A stretch of DNA of 32,881 bases from Physocladia obscura (taxonomy: Eukaryota > Chytridiomycota > Chytridiomycetes > Chytridiales > Chytriomycetaceae). The notes under the pieces are model-generated. The model saw nothing but the letters and a program-made list of their open reading frames with translations. It was not told the DNA's origin and ran no database searches. The position numbers were made by a program, and so were the translations under genes. Below, piece after piece: positions 28,754 through 32,881 of this stretch. Positions within the stretch are counted from its first letter, which is position 1. Every line of letters begins with the position of its first letter. The stretch lies in assembly GCA_027596945.1 (NCBI GenBank), contig JADGJH010000075.1:1-32881 (forward strand). The letters are read 5' to 3'.

Positions 28754-31628
28754 ATGAAAGTGATGGTTGCTCTTGCTCGTGCTCTCGTGCTTACTCTTTC
28801 CGTGCCCTTAATACCCTCGACATCTGCGTCTGCATCTGTCGCGGTGCCGGTGTTTCGGGAGCAAGTGGATCAGCTCGGATGTCGCTGGGTGGACGAGCTG
28901 CTGTCGGTGCCGATGCCCGTGTCTGAGTTTGTGCTGCTCCGCTTTGTCTGCGGTGATGGCGGCGGCGGCGAGAAGAGTGGAGGTGCGGCGCTGTTTCTCC
29001 ACGGCCACGCAGGCGACGCAGAGCAGGCGACGGCGCTGGCCGCGGCGTCGACGACGACGGGGCGAGCGGCGCCCGTGGCCTGGTTCGCCGTGTCGCACGC
29101 GCATTCGCAGTCGCTGTCGGCGCTCGACGCACATCTTCTGCGGCGCCAGGCTGCCTTTGCCGCCGCCGCCCTGAGCCACCTCGCCCTTGTCGCCCCCGTC
29201 GTTTCCCTCGTTGCACATTCCATGGGCTCCATCGCCGCCTCTGCCGTCCTCCTGCTGCACCCCTTGGAGTCTGTCAAAGTTGTGAACCTGCTTCTACTTG
29301 CTGCTCCGCGCATGCACCCCCCCGTCTCCATCGAGTGGGACATGGTCCTCCTGTACCGTCTCCTCAATAAACCTCCCCCTAAACCCCACTCACTGCCTGT
29401 TATTGTTTCGATTGCCGGCGGGTCGCGCGACTTGCAGATTCAATCTCAGCATGCCGATCTGTCAAATTTCTTGTTGACGGAGAATAGTGTTTCGGTCTAT
29501 ACTTCCAATGTATCGGGTGTGTGGATTGATCTACCCCACGACGACTTGTTGACGCACCAACCTCTCGTAAACATTCTTGTCAACGCAATCTCTGATGTTT
29601 TTGCAACAGTAAACCCGTCGTCGAATCAATCTGATATTCAAAAAGGCTCGATTGCAATCTGGCGTCAATATTTATTGCACGAGTATCCGCTTGATGACCG
29701 TCAAATCGATTTAAGAGACAAAATCGATATTCGTGACGAGTCGGTAATAGTTGTTACCGTCAAGTCTTTGAATTTTAACGGGGGTTCAGAAAAAAGTTTT
29801 ACTGCACTTGCGCGAAATACTATCTGGGCGTGGGCGTGCTATGAAAAGGACTTGAGCAATTGTATTTCAATAACCGATCAATTCTTGCCGACACCAACGT
29901 CTACGTTAATGTTAAAACTCGATAATCAAACTCTTATGCGATTCACACGACTCGTCTTTAAGACCAAAAACAACGATGACAATTATATTAATAATAGTAA
30001 TAACAGTAATAATAATACTATATTTGCGCATGAATTCACCGAAAAAGAAGGTGATCGCTCACAAGAGTATCACATTTCACCAACTTTTTTCATCACCAAG
30101 ACTATCAATATGGAAATTACACATTTATCAACACGGATCAAACTTCCGAAAATATCAGAGGCGTTCTATCAATATACAGTGACACAGCAGTTCACATGTT
30201 CATTGCCTCTCGTTACGCGGCCGTTAGAAAAATTAGATCCAACAATTCTTGTTACTGTCAGTGGAACATCCGAAGCAAAATACATTTCTACTGAAAAAAC
30301 AATTGTTTCTTTTTTTGCGAATGCGAAAGGGGGGCTTGAATTTCAAGTTGCGGCGTATTGTGGTCACGGCCATGACGGTAACAAGAGCAGCGATAAAGAC
30401 GACGGCAGCAGTACGATGCTGCCAGGAAATTTGCGGTTTGATTTCAAAATTAATATTCTGGGAACCCTGGAAAACTTTTTCCGTCGGTGGTCGATTGGGA
30501 TTATCACTTTTGCTATTATAACGGGGCTTGTTGTGTTTATTCGTGAGCTCGGTAAGGAAAGAAAGATATAATAATAAATAATAATTTAAAACAGGAAATT
30601 TCACGAGACGCAAAAAAAATTTCGTACCGAGAGTTCTGTGTTCAGCTTTCATTGTTTATAATACTTGCGCAATAATGCTGTTTGGCGTGATTTTCAAAAA
30701 TCATGAATTTCCGTCGAAAAATAGCACTGGCTGGTCACTTGCATTTTTCATTGCCGCCGGATTGGAGTTCAGTTTTGGTGCTGCCATGTTCCATGTATTT
30801 GCACGTCTTGTGAGAATTATACTGTGGTGCTTGCAAAATTTATTATTGCGAGTGGTTTCATCTCGAACAATTTTTTAGTTGAGTGTTATTTTTAATTTTT
30901 AATTTTTTAGTAATTTTTTTAATTTTTTCTTTTTTTGAAGTCTGAAAACCACAAAGTTTGTTTTTACAGGTGTGGCAGTATGTATAATGATCAACGTTCT
31001 GGTTTTTTCGCCATCATTGATAACCACAAGCATGTTTTTCGTGCTGTTGGCACATAAAGCTGCATTTATGGAGGAAGTTGGCGGAGGAGCTACTTTTACA
31101 GCCTCCATAACCAGAACGCTAATACAGCAAGAGCAGCAGCAACTTCAACCGATACTACCTCAAATTCGAAACCAAGCTTCTTCTAGCACCAGCGATGATG
31201 GTGGTGGTGGTAATTTAAACGGAATTTTACCGCATTCCGGATTGGTTCTTGTTCTATTTCAAGCAGCATTTAGTTTCCCGCACGCACTTGCAGGTCTTCA
31301 AGACGGGCGGTTCGGGGCTGTGGCTTGGTGGCTCAGGGATGGAGGCGGTAGTGATAGTTTGCGAAGGGATGCTGTTGTCGTGGTGTTGGACTTGCTTGGG
31401 GTAACGGCATTGGTCGCTAGTGGATGGCGCCGAGAACGGAGTAGGGTTCGGCGGCGATGGCAGAGAGGGTGGTTGTTTGGTGATGGTGGCGGTGAATTTT
31501 TCAGTGTTGTAGTTTCAGTTGTTGCTGCTGTAGTGTGCAACCATGTGGATGGTGCGTATTTATCGCAAATTACTATTTTTGTTGTTTTTGTTGGGTGTTT
31601 TTTATTGCAGGAAATAAAGCAAAGATAA
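28754..31628 (+). CDS. BST1: GPI inositol-deacylase, PGAP1/Bst1
   Basis: Removes the acyl chain from the inositol of newly attached GPI anchors in the ER, which controls export of GPI proteins. Exons: 28754-30551, 30595-30877 and 30941-31628, about 922 residues, matching the family length. A short N-terminal hydrophobic anchor (ALARALVLTLSVPL) is followed by the lipase domain: ALFLHGHAGDAEQATALAA; LVAHSMGSIAASAVLL with the nucleophile Ser; and a region VWIDLPHDDLLTHQPLV where the catalytic His is expected. The C-terminal part has several hydrophobic segments, as in PGAP1. The second intron (30878-30940) has donor gttgag and acceptor gaag and was chosen to bypass the stop at 30876; phase fits. 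The first 200 codons are very G/C-rich; the rest is AT-leaning, with an Asn run around 29990-30020. Confidence 0.87.
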
Positions 31629-32162
31629 GTATAAGACTGTCAGGCTAATTCCATGTATGCTCAATTCTGGACCTGATTCAGAATGTTTTGTTGATAACTG
31701 CTAAATGTCGGCTAGTTAAACCCAACAATTAAGTTTATTGCAACATTGGCAGTGGCAGTATTAGTAGCTGTTGGCATTGCACCTGAAAGCGACTACACAA
31801 TTCTTAGCAGGCAGTGTAACGCTGACCGGCATAGTGGTTTCCAAAATCTCCTTTTTGCAACAACTATGTGGAACATGATTTGGAGTTGCAGTGGTAGCTT
31901 GTAGTGTCTTGATCAATTGCTTCCAGCTGAACAGTATTCCCTACGACAGTTTGAGTTTGGTGGCAACTGCGTTTAGTACACAGGTTCAAAAGGTGGTAGG
32001 ATTTGCTTGTCAGCATGCTATGTCAGCAATATTTACTTACTGTGCAGTTTTGATTTTGAATATAAGTATGTGATGCTTGTGAATGAAGGCTCCTGTTGTT
32101 GGCTCAAGTTGACAAATTACTGCTCCGCAGATTTTTTAGAATCAAATTCTGCAAAAATTCAA
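31629..32162. other. spacer with an unassigned hydrophobic open frame
   Basis: From 31716 to 31836 and, after a possible intron (31837-31885, phase 1), from 31886 to 32073, an open frame reads as hydrophobic helices (ATLAVAVLVAVGIAP, VAVVACSVLINCF, MSAIFTYCAVLILNI). No in-frame ATG precedes it: the ATG at 31704 is one base out of frame. A further possible splice (donor gtatgt after 32062, acceptor ccgcag before 32132) would join it in frame to the oxygenase gene. It may be a decayed membrane-protein gene, an unrecognised PGAP1 or oxygenase exon, or chance. Confidence 0.3.
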
Positions 32163-32881
32163 ATGAACCTGTTTTCGCACGACAACGAATCTCTCAACAC
32201 CGCACCACCATCAACGATTCCAATCATCGATTTTGCGGCTTTTTCCACGAGCAGCAGTGGTGATGACGATAATGGTGCAACGGTGCAAGAGAAACAGGCG
32301 GTTGCGCAAGAACTTGTGCATGCATTCCGCACCGCTGGATTCGTGTATTTGCGCAACCACGGGATTCCTGAAGGCGACGTTGCGCGCATTTTTGAAGCTA
32401 GTAAGGCATTTTTTGCGCTGGATCAAAGTGAAAAGGTTGAAATACATGATCGATTGCTTGGCTTTCTAAAAAGAAATTAAAAATTGGACGATTCAAAAAC
32501 GGGATATAATGCATTTTTCTATATAATTATGTGTTTTTAGGATAAAATTAGCTGGGAAAGTCCAGAATCAAATCGAGGATATGTGGCTCTTGGACGCGAG
32601 TTGAGTTTTATTTATATATATATTCTTCATGACATTAACATTAGTATCATTGTCAGAAAATTGACAGAACTGGACAAAGAGGGCCGTGTTGACGATATTA
32701 AAGCTTTGAATGAAATCAGTCCAGTATGTCATTTTTTTGGTTCTCAAACATATTTGTTTATCTTATCGTCTTTTTTTTAATTTCAGGACTTGAAAGAGGC
32801 GTTAGATATTGGAAAGAGTTCGCCTAACGAAAAATTCAAAAACAAATATCCTTCAGACGAGTTTGGGATCCAATGTGAATC
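32163..32881 (+). CDS. 2-oxoglutarate/Fe(II) oxygenase, isopenicillin-N-synthase-like (5' part)
   Basis: Only the N-terminal part is in the window. Exons: 32163-32435, 32541-32599, 32657-32723 and 32787 to the edge, about 164 residues so far. The DIOX_N region is clear: IPIIDFAAF, ELVHAFRTAGFVYLRNHGIP, IFEASKAFFALDQSEK, KISWESPESNRGYVALGRE, LTELDKEGRVDDIKALNEIS, PDLKEALDIGK and KFKNKYPSDE. This spacing is typical of fungal IPNS-like oxygenases of the plant GA-oxidase type. The HxD...H iron ligands and the RxS motif lie beyond the right edge, so activity cannot be judged. The substrate is unknown. The start at 32163 precedes the first conserved block by about 15 residues; in-frame sequence continues upstream to 32007, so a longer N-terminus is possible. 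Confidence 0.85.

Noticed and set aside
28791..29367. Minus-strand and alternate-frame ORFs opposite the 5' part of PGAP1
   Set aside because: Same G/C effect; products are Arg-rich with no family likeness, and the PGAP1 frame contains the lipase motifs.
32163..32881. Secondary-metabolite cluster around the IPNS-like oxygenase
   Set aside because: Neighbours are housekeeping genes, and IPNS-like oxygenases are common outside such clusters. The window ends too early to say more.
1..32881. tRNA, rRNA, CRISPR arrays, insertion sequences, viral insertions
   Set aside because: I looked for tRNA-like cloverleafs, spaced repeats, terminal inverted repeats and polymerase or integrase motifs on both strands and saw none. 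A covariance-model scan would be decisive for RNA genes.

Overview
The window reads as nuclear DNA of a fungus, most likely an early-diverging, chytrid-like one. Nearly every gene is split by short introns (about 46 to 240 nt), the genes lie only tens of bases apart, and the set includes fungal hallmarks: a DUF1769 protein, an arginine-specific carbamoyl-phosphate synthase small subunit preceded by an arginine attenuator peptide, and a GARP subunit. There is no sign of bacterial operons, ribosome binding sites, rRNA, tRNA, CRISPR or an intact mobile element. Gene models were built by hand by joining open frames at GT-AG sites with matching phase and comparing the products with remembered protein families. 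The lineage assignment is an inference.

Layout, left to right. 1-1566: AT-rich, almost CpG-free DNA with no convincing gene. 1567-1974 (-): small single-pass membrane protein. 1995-3494 (+): methylthioribose-1-phosphate isomerase (methionine salvage). 3527-4606 (+): TFIIE beta. 5068-6029 (+): p23/Sba1 Hsp90 co-chaperone. 6441-7494 (-): mitochondrial 2-Cys peroxiredoxin. 7524-10509 (-): VPS53 of the GARP tethering complex. 10533-11230 (+): mitochondrial ribosomal protein bS6m, with a first coding exon that is only the start codon. 11311-12048 (+): GNAT acetyltransferase resembling EctA. 12112-15392 (+): glycogenin-like protein that has lost its metal ligands. 15757-15880 (+): attenuator-peptide uORF, then 15942-17315 (+) CPA1. 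17402-18400 (-): Q-rich protein of unknown function. 18602-20318 (+): syntaxin-18/Ufe1. 20350-23845 (+): large PPR-like protein. 23940-26138 (-): GH5 endoglycoceramidase-related enzyme. 26139-27433: a second CpG-poor tract. 27434-28708 (-): DUF1769 protein. 28754-31628 (+): PGAP1/Bst1 GPI inositol deacylase. 31629-32162: spacer with a hydrophobic open frame. 32163-end (+): start of an isopenicillin-N-synthase-like 2-oxoglutarate oxygenase, cut by the window edge.

The genes do not form one pathway. Recurring themes are the secretory system (VPS53, syntaxin-18, PGAP1), mitochondria (bS6m, peroxiredoxin, CPA1, probably the PPR protein) and basic housekeeping. The most notable items are the intron-split arginine attenuator peptide upstream of CPA1, the apparent pseudoenzyme glycogenin, the ATG-only exon of bS6m, and two CpG deserts that suggest cytosine methylation in non-genic DNA.
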